Shown: positions 1-6,618 of the stretch, piece by piece
How the letters are laid out: each line of letters begins with the position of its first letter
How positions within the stretch are numbered: position 1 is the stretch's first letter
Origin: Brooklawnia sp049651565
Lineage (GTDB): Bacteria; Actinomycetota; Actinomycetes; Propionibacteriales; Propionibacteriaceae
Assembly (NCBI RefSeq): GCF_049651565.1
Contig: NZ_JBASCI010000266.1
Coordinates: 1 to 16,869, forward strand
Direction: 5' to 3'
DNA: 16,869 nucleotides
Notes under the pieces: generated by a model
What the model saw: the letters and a program-made list of their open reading frames with translations, nothing else
Told to the model about the DNA's origin: nothing
Database searches by the model: none
Program-made: the position numbers and the translations under genes

Positions 1-490
1 CGGTGCCCTCGTCCATCGTGGTGTGGTCGAAATAGCCGCCTTGGTCGAGAGCAATTGGTTCGACTCCTGGCGTGATCGGGTTTCGCAGCAGGAAGAACTC
101 GATCTCGGGGTGGGTGTAGAAGGTGAAGCCAAGATCAGCGGCCCGGTTGAGGGCTCGTTTGAGGACATGGCGGGGGTCTGCCATCGCAGGTGAGCCATCG
201 GGCATCGTGATGTCGCAGAACATGCGGGCGGTGCCAGGCCGAGCTCGCCAGGGCAGCAGCTGGAAAGTGGCAGGGTCGGGGTGGGCGATCATGTCTGCCT
301 CGTAGACCCGGGCGTAACCCTCGATCGACGAGCCATCGAACCCGATGCCCTCGCTGAACGCACCCTCGAGTTCGGCCGGCGAGATCGCCACCGACTTCAA
401 GAACCCGAGCACGTCGGTGAACCACAGTCGAATGAACTTGACATCGCGATCCTCGACAGCGCGCAGCACGAACTCGGTTGGGCGATCCAT
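1..490 (-). CDS. glnA2: Glutamine synthetase, GlnA2 type, N-terminal part (cut by window edge)
   Basis: ATP-dependent ligation of ammonia to glutamate in the cytoplasm. The 163 visible residues start MDRPTEFVLRAVEDRD and contain FIRLWFTDVLGFLKSVAI, EGIGFDGSSIEG (the beta-grasp domain loop that completes the neighbouring subunit's active site), the Arg-Pro segment of FCDITMPDGSP, and HPEIEFFLL, where the first catalytic-domain metal-ligand Glu lies. The start resembles mycobacterial GlnA2 (Rv2222c) much more than housekeeping GlnA1. The ATG at 490 matches the family N-terminus. No Shine-Dalgarno is visible. A weak -10-like CACACT (498-503, minus) sits 7 nt upstream, so this message may also be leaderless. 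It is divergent from the first DUF2510 gene, 68 bp away. The catalytic C-terminal three quarters lie outside the window. Confidence 0.95.
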   Translation of the reverse strand, partial: MDRPTEFVLRAVEDRDVKFIRLWFTDVLGFLKSVAISPAELEGAFSEGIGFDGSSIEGYARVYEADMIAHPDPATFQLLPWRARPGTARMFCDITMPDGSPAMADPRHVLKRALNRAADLGFTFYTHPEIEFFLLRNPITPGVEPIALDQGGYFDHTTMDEGT

Positions 491-545
491 GCATCACAGT
501 GTGCCAGCCCTCCGCGCAATCGAGGTGTTCGGCACCGCGTCGTCC

Positions 546-551
546 TACGAT
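546..551 (+). promoter_or_regulatory. -10 box TACGAT for leaderless DUF2510 gene
   Basis: TACGAT fits the actinobacterial TANNNT -10 consensus and ends exactly 7 nt before the ATG at 559. That puts the predicted transcription start at or next to the start codon. No purine-rich ribosome-binding sequence fits in this gap. Confidence 0.6.
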
Positions 552-558
552 TCGCACC

Positions 559-1404
559 ATGACCGATCGTGGCTGGTACGACGACCCCGATGGCACTCCT
601 TTTCGATTACGCCACTGGGACGGCGAGCAATGGACCCAACACCTGGCGCCGGCCGGCAGCGAGCCAGCTCCAACTGCCGCTGACCGGCCTCGGTCGGGCG
701 CTGGGCTGAAGGCGGCCCTCATTGGGCTGGCGATCCTGACTGCGCTGGGCGGGCTGTACACCATCGGCGTGCTGGCCGGGGTGGTCAGTGGTCCCGGCGC
801 GCCGCCAAGTGGCCGACACCCCGGCCACTTCGACAGCCCGAGCGCCGGCTCGACACCGGTCCTCTACTGTCCGGGCTACTTTTCCGGCGAGCGGGCCGAG
901 ACCATCACCGGCGATCCAGAGCGGGTCTACGGTGGTCAACTGTCGATGACCCGGCCACCCGACGCCCAGAGCGAGCCCGTCAGGCTGGCCTTCGCCGACA
1001 CCCAGGAGATCATCTACTTCGAGGTGCGCGAAGGTTGGATCGCGCCAGCGACCTTGGGCAGGGTCATCGAGGCGGACGGGTACACGGACCTGCCCACAGC
1101 CGCCGCCCTGGTGATGCACTGCTTGATTCACGACCCCATGCTCTACCCCGACGCCACCGATCGCATCGAGCTGCACAGTGAAGCCGTGACCGTCGACGGT
1201 CACCCAGCCCACCAACTGCGCTACGAAGTGCAGGTGGCCCAACCCGAGCATCCTGAGCTGGCCGGGGACATCGTCGACGTGATCATGGTCGATACCGATG
1301 ATCAATTCGGTTACAGCTTCTTCTTCGGGGCCTGGCCGATCGACGACGCAGCCATCGAGCAGAGGATCACTGATCTTGCAGACACGTTGCGCGTCGAACG
1401 TTGA
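559..1404 (+). CDS. DUF2510 domain membrane protein, first of a tandem pair
   Basis: A 281-residue single-pass membrane protein of unknown function. Residues 1-30 (RGWYDDPDGTPFRLRHWDG) are a DUF2510 domain, a short Trp-rich actinobacterial module normally on the cytoplasmic side of a membrane segment. A transmembrane helix follows at about 50-76, then a Pro/Gly linker and a globular exterior domain of about 180 residues. Cysteines in LYCPGY and VMHCLIHD have counterparts in the downstream paralogue, suggesting a disulfide. The exterior domains share GHPAHQLRYEV versus GYPAWRMRAEV, GDIVDVIMVD versus GDVVDIIVVD, and the ending DTLRV. I chose the ATG at 559 over an in-frame upstream start because the DUF2510 motif begins there and a -10 box sits directly before it. 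The exterior fold is not recognised. Confidence 0.88.
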   Translation: MTDRGWYDDPDGTPFRLRHWDGEQWTQHLAPAGSEPAPTAADRPRSGAGLKAALIGLAILTALGGLYTIGVLAGVVSGPGAPPSGRHPGHFDSPSAGSTPVLYCPGYFSGERAETITGDPERVYGGQLSMTRPPDAQSEPVRLAFADTQEIIYFEVREGWIAPATLGRVIEADGYTDLPTAAALVMHCLIHDPMLYPDATDRIELHSEAVTVDGHPAHQLRYEVQVAQPEHPELAGDIVDVIMVDTDDQFGYSFFFGAWPIDDAAIEQRITDLADTLRVER

Positions 1405-1436
1405 GTCGCGGGCCAGGCCGTCCCCCCAGGTCCGCA

Positions 1437-1442
1437 TAGACT
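1437..1442 (+). promoter_or_regulatory. -10 box TAGACT for leaderless DUF2510 gene 2
   Basis: TAGACT ends 7 nt before the ATG at 1450, the same geometry as for the preceding paralogue. There is no Shine-Dalgarno. It gives the second paralogue its own start even though only 45 bp separate the two genes. Confidence 0.65.
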
Positions 1443-1449
1443 CGGCACC

Positions 1450-2337
1450 ATGACTTTGCCCGGGTGGTATCCAGACCCGGCTGGCACTGCCGGCCGGTTC
1501 CGATTCTGGGACGGTGACTCCTGGTCAGAACACACCACCAACGACCCGGGCACCCCACCACCAGGCCGGTCAGGGCGCCGTGGCCGAGATGGCGACGGTG
1601 GCCGGGGCTGGACGTGGCTGATCGTTGGCGTGGCTGCCGTCGCGGTTGTCGCCCTCATCGCCTGGTTGGTCTTCGGCGGCCGCACCGGCGTCAACAAGCC
1701 GTTCGAGCCAGCGCAGGAAGACTCCAATTCGTCCACCCCCACCGTCCAGGGCTGGGACGAGACCTCCAAACCCACTCCGCCCCCGACCCAGCACGCCAGT
1801 CTCGCCGATTGCCCGATCACTGCGGCCACCGAAGCCACCGATCAGACCAGCGATGGCCGACTGCATTCGGGCAAACTGTCGGTCGAAATGATCAACGGCT
1901 GGAGCTACGACAACAGCTTCTACCTGCAATGGGTCTCTGATATGCACACGGTGATCGATCCGGTGCGACCGGGCTGGATAAGCAATATCGGGGTCGGGAC
2001 GCTCAACGCCGCCGATGGCTTCGTCAGCCCCGAGATCTCTGCCCGGCAAACCTTGGAATGCTTCGCCTCGTCCGGCTATTACATGAACTTCACCAACCGC
2101 GTTGACCTGATGGACGAAGCAACCACGATCAGCGGCTACCCGGCCTGGCGGATGCGCGCCGAGGTGCGCATCCGGTCTGCAGACATGCCCGAGATCGAAG
2201 GTGATGTGGTCGACATCATCGTGGTCGACCTGGGTGACCCGAACAAGATGGGCCTGTTCGTCTCCAGTGTCACGATCGGTGATACTGCTCGACAAACGAA
2301 GGTGGACGCCGCAATAGACACCTTGCGGGTGGGCTGA
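1450..2337 (+). CDS. DUF2510 domain membrane protein, second of a tandem pair
   Basis: A 295-residue paralogue of the preceding gene. DUF2510 is at residues 1-30 (PGWYPDPAGTAGRFRFWDGDSW), followed by an Arg/Gly-rich cytoplasmic stretch at 36-52, a transmembrane helix at about 54-77 (WTWLIVGVAAVAVVALIAWL) and a Ser/Thr/Pro-rich linker. The exterior domain has cysteines in LADCPIT and LECFASS at positions equivalent to those of its neighbour. The two copies have diverged strongly outside the DUF2510 module and the closing strand (YPAWRMRAEV, VVDIIVVD, DTLRVG), so the duplication is old. The ATG at 1450 follows a TAGACT -10 box. The function is unknown; cell-envelope sensing or anchoring is only a guess from topology. 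Confidence 0.88.
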   Translation: MTLPGWYPDPAGTAGRFRFWDGDSWSEHTTNDPGTPPPGRSGRRGRDGDGGRGWTWLIVGVAAVAVVALIAWLVFGGRTGVNKPFEPAQEDSNSSTPTVQGWDETSKPTPPPTQHASLADCPITAATEATDQTSDGRLHSGKLSVEMINGWSYDNSFYLQWVSDMHTVIDPVRPGWISNIGVGTLNAADGFVSPEISARQTLECFASSGYYMNFTNRVDLMDEATTISGYPAWRMRAEVRIRSADMPEIEGDVVDIIVVDLGDPNKMGLFVSSVTIGDTARQTKVDAAIDTLRVG

Positions 2338-2349
2338 GCTTTGGCCTCC

Positions 2350-2355
2350 TATAAT
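2350..2355 (+). promoter_or_regulatory. -10 box TATAAT for leaderless tetR gene
   Basis: A perfect TATAAT ends 8 nt before the ATG at 2364. It lies 5 nt before an in-frame TTG at 2361, too close for transcription to start upstream of that codon, which favours the ATG. Confidence 0.7.
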
Positions 2356-2363
2356 CCGCATTG

Positions 2364-3164
2364 ATGTCACCTCAACAACTGACCCCTCGGCAACGCCAGC
2401 GGCGTGCGACCATGCAGGCGATCGTGCAATCGGCCCGCCGTCGACTCAACGATGACGATGAGTTGACTATGCGCGCAGTGGCCTCCGACGTGGGGCTGAC
2501 CGGCCCGGGCCTGTACCGCTATGTGAACTCGATGACCGAGTTGCGGCTGCTGATGGTGCACGACATCATCGGCCAGGCCCGTGACTATCTCGACCGCGCA
2601 GGCGAGCGCCACGACAACAGTCTCGCCAAGATCATCGCCGGGGCGGTGGCCTTCCGCAGTTGGGCGCTGCAGTACCCGGCCGAGTTTCGGCTGGCATTCG
2701 CCAGCCCCGGGCTGCTGAACAGCTACTCCAGCCAAGAGTTCGCCGACCTGGCCGAACGGACAGCCGCCGAGCGGCTCAATTCGCCGGGGTTGATCGGCGA
2801 ATACTTCAACCCGTTGCTGAATGACCGGCAGGCGGCCAGCTCGGTGCGATGGCAGTTCGATCCGGCGGTTGTTGGCGCCTTTGAGGCACAGGCGGCGAGC
2901 TATTCGACCCAGCTACCGCACTACGCCTATCTGAGGCAGGCCGACAGCCCGGCCCAGGTCTGGGCCTACCTCTACCTGTGGGCCAGGCTTTACGGAGTGG
3001 TCGCCTTCGAGGTCTTCAACTACGCCGAACCCGAGACGATCACCACGGGTCTGCTGTTTCGCAACATGATGCTCGAGATGGTGGCCATGGCCGGGGCTCA
3101 GCTCGACCTGAAGCGCATCAATGCGCTCATCGATACCGAAATCGCCTTGTCTGGCAGCAACTGA
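2364..3164 (+). CDS. TetR family transcriptional regulator with WHG-type C-terminal domain
   Basis: A 266-residue DNA-binding repressor-type protein. The N-terminal helix-turn-helix is at about residues 15-60: RATMQAIVQSARRRL, then LTMRAVASDVGLTGPGLYRYVNS with the LYRY recognition-helix signature. The FRSWALQYPAEFRLAF segment matches the TetR C-terminal WHG domain (PF13305-like), which forms the ligand pocket and dimer interface. At 266 residues it is longer than the usual 190-220. The ATG at 2364 is preferred over the TTG at 2361 because of its spacing to the TATAAT box. It sits between the DUF2510 pair and map, each with its own promoter, so its target is not evident. No palindromic operator was seen next to its own promoter. 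Confidence 0.88.
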   Translation: MSPQQLTPRQRQRRATMQAIVQSARRRLNDDDELTMRAVASDVGLTGPGLYRYVNSMTELRLLMVHDIIGQARDYLDRAGERHDNSLAKIIAGAVAFRSWALQYPAEFRLAFASPGLLNSYSSQEFADLAERTAAERLNSPGLIGEYFNPLLNDRQAASSVRWQFDPAVVGAFEAQAASYSTQLPHYAYLRQADSPAQVWAYLYLWARLYGVVAFEVFNYAEPETITTGLLFRNMMLEMVAMAGAQLDLKRINALIDTEIALSGSN

Positions 3165-3184
3165 TGGCCAGGTTAGGGCTGGCC

Positions 3185-3190
3185 TAGACT
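3185..3190 (+). promoter_or_regulatory. -10 box TAGACT for leaderless map gene
   Basis: TAGACT ends 7 nt before the GTG start at 3198 and is identical in sequence and spacing to the box of the second DUF2510 gene. There is no Shine-Dalgarno in the gap. Confidence 0.65.
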
Positions 3191-3197
3191 CGATCAG

Positions 3198-4088
3198 GTG
3201 AGTGAGCCGATCAAGCCCTATCCCATCTCTGCCATGCGTCCAGTACCCACCTCGGTCGCCAGACCGCCTTACGTGGGAGTGATGGCCGCCGAGCAGTACG
3301 ACGGTCCGGACGAACAGTCAGCCGAGGTGATCGAGGCGATGCGCCATGCCGGCCGGATCGCGGCCGACTCGATTCTGGTCGCGGCCGCCGAGATCGCACC
3401 CGGAGTGACCACCGACCACCTGGACGCGGTCGCCCACGAGTACCTGGCCGACATGGGCGCCTACCCAGCGTCGCTCGACTATCGCGGCTTTCCCAAGAGC
3501 ATCTGCACTTCAATCAATGAGGTCATCTGCCATGGGATCCCAGATGCCAGACCGCTGCGCGATGGCGACATCATCAAGATCGACTCGACGGCCTATGTCG
3601 ACGGCGTCCACGGTGACAACTGCGCCACCTTCTATGTCGGCGAGGTCACCGAACCAGTCCGCCTGCTGTCAGAGCGCACCCGCGAAGCGATGTACCGGGG
3701 CATCAAGGCAGTCAAACCCGGGCGTCCGCTTTCGGTGATCGGCCGGGTGATCGAGGCCTACGCCAAACGCTTCGGCTATGGCGTTGTTCGGGAGTACACC
3801 GGGCATGGCGTGCATACCGCGTTTCATTCCGGGCTGATCGTGTTGCACTACGACGAACCGGCCCTGAACACCATCATGACCCCGGGCATGACCTTCACGA
3901 TCGAGCCGATGCTTACACTGGGCAGCGCCCGCACCGCCCTGTGGGATGACGACTGGACAGTGGTGACCCAGGATGGCTCGTGGAGTGCCCAGTTCGAGCA
4001 GACGATCGTCGTCACCGACCAGGGCGCTGAGATCCTCACCGTGCCCAGTTCTGGGCAGCATCCTGGGTGGCGATCCGGCCATGATTGA
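3198..4088 (+). CDS. map: Type I methionine aminopeptidase (MapB type)
   Basis: Removes the initiator methionine from nascent proteins in the cytoplasm. It has 296 residues with an approximately 40-residue N-terminal extension containing RPVPTSVARPPYVG, the PxxP-type linker of actinobacterial MapB (Mtb Rv2861c). The dinuclear metal ligands are present: D129 (KIDST), D140 (HGDN), H203 (YTGHG), E236 (FTIEP) and E267 (QFEQT). The substrate-side H112 is in CHGIP. Two usual residues differ: GHGIG is GHGVH, and the EHT after the last ligand is EQT; neither removes a ligand. The GTG at 3198 is supported by the extension matching the family and by the TAGACT box before it. A 14-bp hairpin lies about 35 bp after the stop, so the gene is probably monocistronic. 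Confidence 0.95.
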   Translation: MSEPIKPYPISAMRPVPTSVARPPYVGVMAAEQYDGPDEQSAEVIEAMRHAGRIAADSILVAAAEIAPGVTTDHLDAVAHEYLADMGAYPASLDYRGFPKSICTSINEVICHGIPDARPLRDGDIIKIDSTAYVDGVHGDNCATFYVGEVTEPVRLLSERTREAMYRGIKAVKPGRPLSVIGRVIEAYAKRFGYGVVREYTGHGVHTAFHSGLIVLHYDEPALNTIMTPGMTFTIEPMLTLGSARTALWDDDWTVVTQDGSWSAQFEQTIVVTDQGAEILTVPSSGQHPGWRSGHD

Positions 4089-4123
4089 TCTGTCGACCAT
4101 GGCGCAGCCGAGCCAGTGAACGA

Positions 4124-4160
4124 CAGGACGGTGCGGCGGGATTGTGGCCGCACCGTCCTG
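4124..4160 (+). terminator. Perfect 14-bp hairpin after map
   Basis: CAGGACGGTGCGGC (4124-4137) and GCCGCACCGTCCTG (4147-4160) form a perfect 14-bp GC-rich stem with a 9-nt loop. It begins 35 nt after the map stop. No T-run follows, which is common for intrinsic terminators in high-GC actinobacteria. Confidence 0.65.
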
Positions 4161-4216
4161 CGCATGATGTGGTACCGAAGAATGGGGAGGACCACACCCA
4201 AGCGGAGGGAGATTCC

Positions 4217-4234
4217 GCGTAACAATTGTTACGC
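4217..4234. promoter_or_regulatory. 18-bp perfect palindrome, probable operator
   Basis: GCGTAACAATTGTTACGC is an uninterrupted perfect palindrome. It is AT-rich at the centre and lies 46 bp upstream of the ATG at 4281, the usual position for an operator or activator site. GTAAC/GTTAC half-sites occur in sites of several actinobacterial regulators (MtrA and GlnR sites use related half-sites in direct orientation), so the regulator cannot be named. Confidence 0.55.
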
Positions 4235-4280
4235 ATCGAAACGGTTCAGTCAACTTGAAAGCGAACGGATATCGGACGAA

Positions 4281-5090
4281 ATGCCCAGTGGAACCGATTC
4301 GCGGTGGCGCCGCCGACGATCCGTCGGGCTGCTGCTGGTATTGATCGTGTTGATCAACCTGGCAGTCAATCCGTGGCTGGCCAGGTACCGTTCGCTGATT
4401 GTGATGAGCGGCTATGACTGGTGGTTCGAGCGCAAGTCGCTGGCGCACGATGCGGGCGTCCATGTCTCGATGCCGCTGGCCGATGGCGGGCTGTACCCGC
4501 GACTGATCACCTACAACTCCGACGCGGCCATGTCGGGCTGGCTGGACGCCCCCGTTCGGTTCACCGTCGACTTCAGCTTCGGCGACTTCGCGCCGTGGCA
4601 GGGTCACAGCGTCATCTTCGACCCCGCGGACGAACTGTATGGCAGTTACGTGGGCGCCTACTACCTGCAGGGGCTGGCCGGCCCACTGACGACCAGACAG
4701 GTCGAACTGGTCGCCGAGTTCGACCAGCGGGTACTGGCCCTGCCGGCGCTCGGGCTGGCCGCGGCCGATGCCGAGTTCGAGGTGCTGGCCCGCAGCGGCG
4801 GGCAGTCGGTGGCCTTCGCCGGCCGCCAGTGGGTCAGCCATGAGGCCCGCCTGCGCACCAACTGTCCCGACCACTCCCCCGGCGGATTCAGCGTCACCGA
4901 TCTGCAATTCGGCCGACCGCCGGCCACCGCCGCGCACTATCCCAGTTGCGAGATGGCGGCCCGCATCGACGTGACCTACCTGCCTGAACCCGATCTGACG
5001 ATCGGGCTGTTCATCATGGCCGCCAGCACTGAGACGGTCGACCGGCTCAGCGACCAAGTGGTCAGGCGCGCTGAACTCGTCGAGCGCTGA
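4281..5090 (+). CDS. Membrane-anchored hypothetical protein
   Basis: A 269-residue protein I do not recognise. A basic N-terminus (SRWRRRRS) precedes a hydrophobic helix at about 15-30 (VGLLLVLIVLINLAVNPW), so it is probably a signal-anchored protein with about 230 residues outside. The exterior part is rich in aromatic and acidic residues (GYDWWFERKS, FSFGDFAPWQGHSVIFDPADELYGSYVGAYYLQG) and has two cysteines (TNCPDHS, PSCEMA) that could pair. The ATG at 4281 was chosen because upstream in-frame starts would run through the map hairpin and the 18-bp palindrome. Only a weak GGA lies before it. It converges with the downstream Lit-like gene, and the two coding regions overlap by 29 bp at their 3' ends. 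Confidence 0.7.
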   Translation: MPSGTDSRWRRRRSVGLLLVLIVLINLAVNPWLARYRSLIVMSGYDWWFERKSLAHDAGVHVSMPLADGGLYPRLITYNSDAAMSGWLDAPVRFTVDFSFGDFAPWQGHSVIFDPADELYGSYVGAYYLQGLAGPLTTRQVELVAEFDQRVLALPALGLAAADAEFEVLARSGGQSVAFAGRQWVSHEARLRTNCPDHSPGGFSVTDLQFGRPPATAAHYPSCEMAARIDVTYLPEPDLTIGLFIMAASTETVDRLSDQVVRRAELVER

Positions 5091-5715
5091 GCCGGCGTCC
5101 GATGACGATGGCAGCCACGGCGAGGGTGATCATCAGCGCCAGGATGGCCAGGGCATTGCGCATGAACAGTGCTTGGGGCAGATAGTTGATGATCGGATCG
5201 GTGGCCGGGTCGAAGATCCACAGGTCGTTGTCGAAGGCGATCTGGTGAAAGACGACGAAGGCCCGGTCGAAGTCGACCAACAGCGGGATCGCCAGCACCA
5301 CCGGGGTCGCCAGCGCGATCAGCGCGCCGCCGGTCAGGAAGCCGGCGCTGCGATGGCGCCGCAACAGCCAACTGCCCACCACCAGCGCAATTACCAGGGC
5401 CATCAATCCGCCCTGTACGAAGATCTGGAAGATGTCCTTCGCCTCGGCGAAATGCTGGGCACCGGCCGCCGACATCGGCAGATGCGGTATCACCAACTCG
5501 TCCACCCATGGATACAGGCTGTAGTCGATGACCGCGTTGTAGTTGGCCTGCATCTGCTCAGCGCTCAGCGAGTGGCTGTTGACCAGCCCGGCCGAGAACC
5601 ACCGATAGCTGAACTTCGCGGCCAACACTGCGGTGACCGAGCCGCCCAGGATCGTCCCGGCCACCGCAATCGCTGCGACCACACTCGCCAAGCGCTGCAA
5701 CTCCAGTCTAGCCAC
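5062..5715 (-). CDS. TIGR01906/DUF1461 membrane protein, Lit-like (lipoprotein intramolecular transacylase family)
   Basis: A 217-residue protein with four predicted membrane helices (about 10-32, 101-118, 127-147 and 187-206). It has the family motifs AQHFAEAKDIFQIF in the first exterior loop and FVVFHQIAFDNDLWIFDPATDPIINYLP in the second. This is the TIGR01906/DUF1461 family. Its Firmicute member Lit moves an acyl chain within the lipoprotein N-terminal cysteine, making lyso-form lipoproteins, and needs two histidines. H88 and H157 here occupy the corresponding motifs. Whether this member has that activity is inference. The GTG at 5715 is 10 bp after the cbbP stop, with a TAGAGT -10 box exactly 7 nt before it, so it probably has its own leaderless transcript despite following the cbb operon. 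Its 3' end overlaps the convergent hypothetical gene. Confidence 0.8.
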   Translation of the reverse strand: MARLELQRLASVVAAIAVAGTILGGSVTAVLAAKFSYRWFSAGLVNSHSLSAEQMQANYNAVIDYSLYPWVDELVIPHLPMSAAGAQHFAEAKDIFQIFVQGGLMALVIALVVGSWLLRRHRSAGFLTGGALIALATPVVLAIPLLVDFDRAFVVFHQIAFDNDLWIFDPATDPIINYLPQALFMRNALAILALMITLAVAAIVIGRRLSARRVQRA

Positions 5716-5722
5716 CGCCCAG

Positions 5723-5728
5723 ACTCTA
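5723..5728 (-). promoter_or_regulatory. -10 box TAGAGT for the leaderless Lit-like gene, overlapping the cbbP stop
   Basis: On the minus strand TAGAGT ends 7 nt before the GTG at 5715. Its first three bases (5728-5726) are the TAG stop codon of cbbP. Confidence 0.55.
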
Positions 5729-6604
5729 CCCGCGGCGCTTGCGCGCTGTTTCCACCAACCGCCAGATCATCGGCGTGAAGATCAGTTGCATGGCCAGTTC
5801 CATCTTGCCGCCGGGCACCACCAGCGAATTGGCCCGCGACATGAAAGAGCCGTCCAGCATCGACAACAGATAGGGGAAGTCGATGCCGCGCGGATTCTTG
5901 AACCTGATCACCGCCATCGACTCGTCCGGTGTTGGGATGGTACGGGCGATGAACGGATTCGAGGTATCAACCAACGGCACCCGCTGGAAGTTGATGTGGG
6001 TGCGCGAGAACTGCGGGCAGATGTAGTTCACGTAGTCGGGCATCCGCCGCAGGATGGTGTCGGTGATGGCCTCGGTGCTGTAGCCCCGCTTGGTCTTGTC
6101 GCGGTGGTGCTTCTGGATCCATTCGAGATTGATGGCAGGCACCACTCCGATGCACAGGTCGACATGGCGGGCCACGTCCACCGACTCGGTCTGCACGGCA
6201 CCATGCAGACCCTCGTAATACAACAGATCGGTGTTCTCGGGCAGATCGACGTAGTCGGTGAAAGTGCCAGGTGGGCCACCGAACTCGACGGCCTCCTGTT
6301 CATCATGGATGTACTCCCGGTACTGGCCGGTACCTGTCTCGCCGTAGCCGCGGAACAACTCCTCGAGTTCGTCGAGCAGATTGGCGTCCGGCCCGAAATG
6401 ACTGAAGTGGTCATTGCCCTCGGCGGCGGCCCGCGCGAAGGCGTCCTTCATGCCCGCGCGGTCGTAGGCGTGGAAGGAGTCACCGTGAATGATGGCTGGG
6501 CGTACACCTTCCCGAGTGAAGATGCCCTGAAAGGTCTCGGTGACCGAACTGGTGCCAGCGCCGGACGACCCAGTGATGGCGACGATTGGGTGTTTGACAG
6601 ACAT
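5726..6604 (-). CDS. cbbP: Phosphoribulokinase, proteobacterial (class I) type
   Basis: Phosphorylates ribulose 5-phosphate with ATP to ribulose 1,5-bisphosphate, the RuBisCO substrate. It has 292 residues, the length of the octameric bacterial type, and resembles Rhodobacter sphaeroides PRK throughout. The P-loop is TGSSGAGTSS (11-20). Residues known from the Rhodobacter enzyme fall at the same numbers: D42 and H45 (GDSFH), R49, H100, E131 (YYEGLHG), K165, R168, D169 and R173, and R186-R187. All are intact, so it should be active. The ATG at 6604 lies 14 nt after the FBPase-like stop, with AAAGG about 10 nt upstream overlapping that TGA. It is the last gene of the cbbM operon. Its TAG stop forms part of the next gene's -10 box. 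Confidence 0.96.
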   Translation of the reverse strand: MSVKHPIVAITGSSGAGTSSVTETFQGIFTREGVRPAIIHGDSFHAYDRAGMKDAFARAAAEGNDHFSHFGPDANLLDELEELFRGYGETGTGQYREYIHDEQEAVEFGGPPGTFTDYVDLPENTDLLYYEGLHGAVQTESVDVARHVDLCIGVVPAINLEWIQKHHRDKTKRGYSTEAITDTILRRMPDYVNYICPQFSRTHINFQRVPLVDTSNPFIARTIPTPDESMAVIRFKNPRGIDFPYLLSMLDGSFMSRANSLVVPGGKMELAMQLIFTPMIWRLVETARKRRG

Positions 6605-6618
6605 GTGGCTTCGACCTT

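Noticed and set aside
3669..5057. 462-codon minus-strand frame
   Set aside because: It is antisense to map and the hypothetical gene, both supported by homology or topology; its protein is His/Gln/Arg-rich and domain-free, and it runs through the map hairpin.
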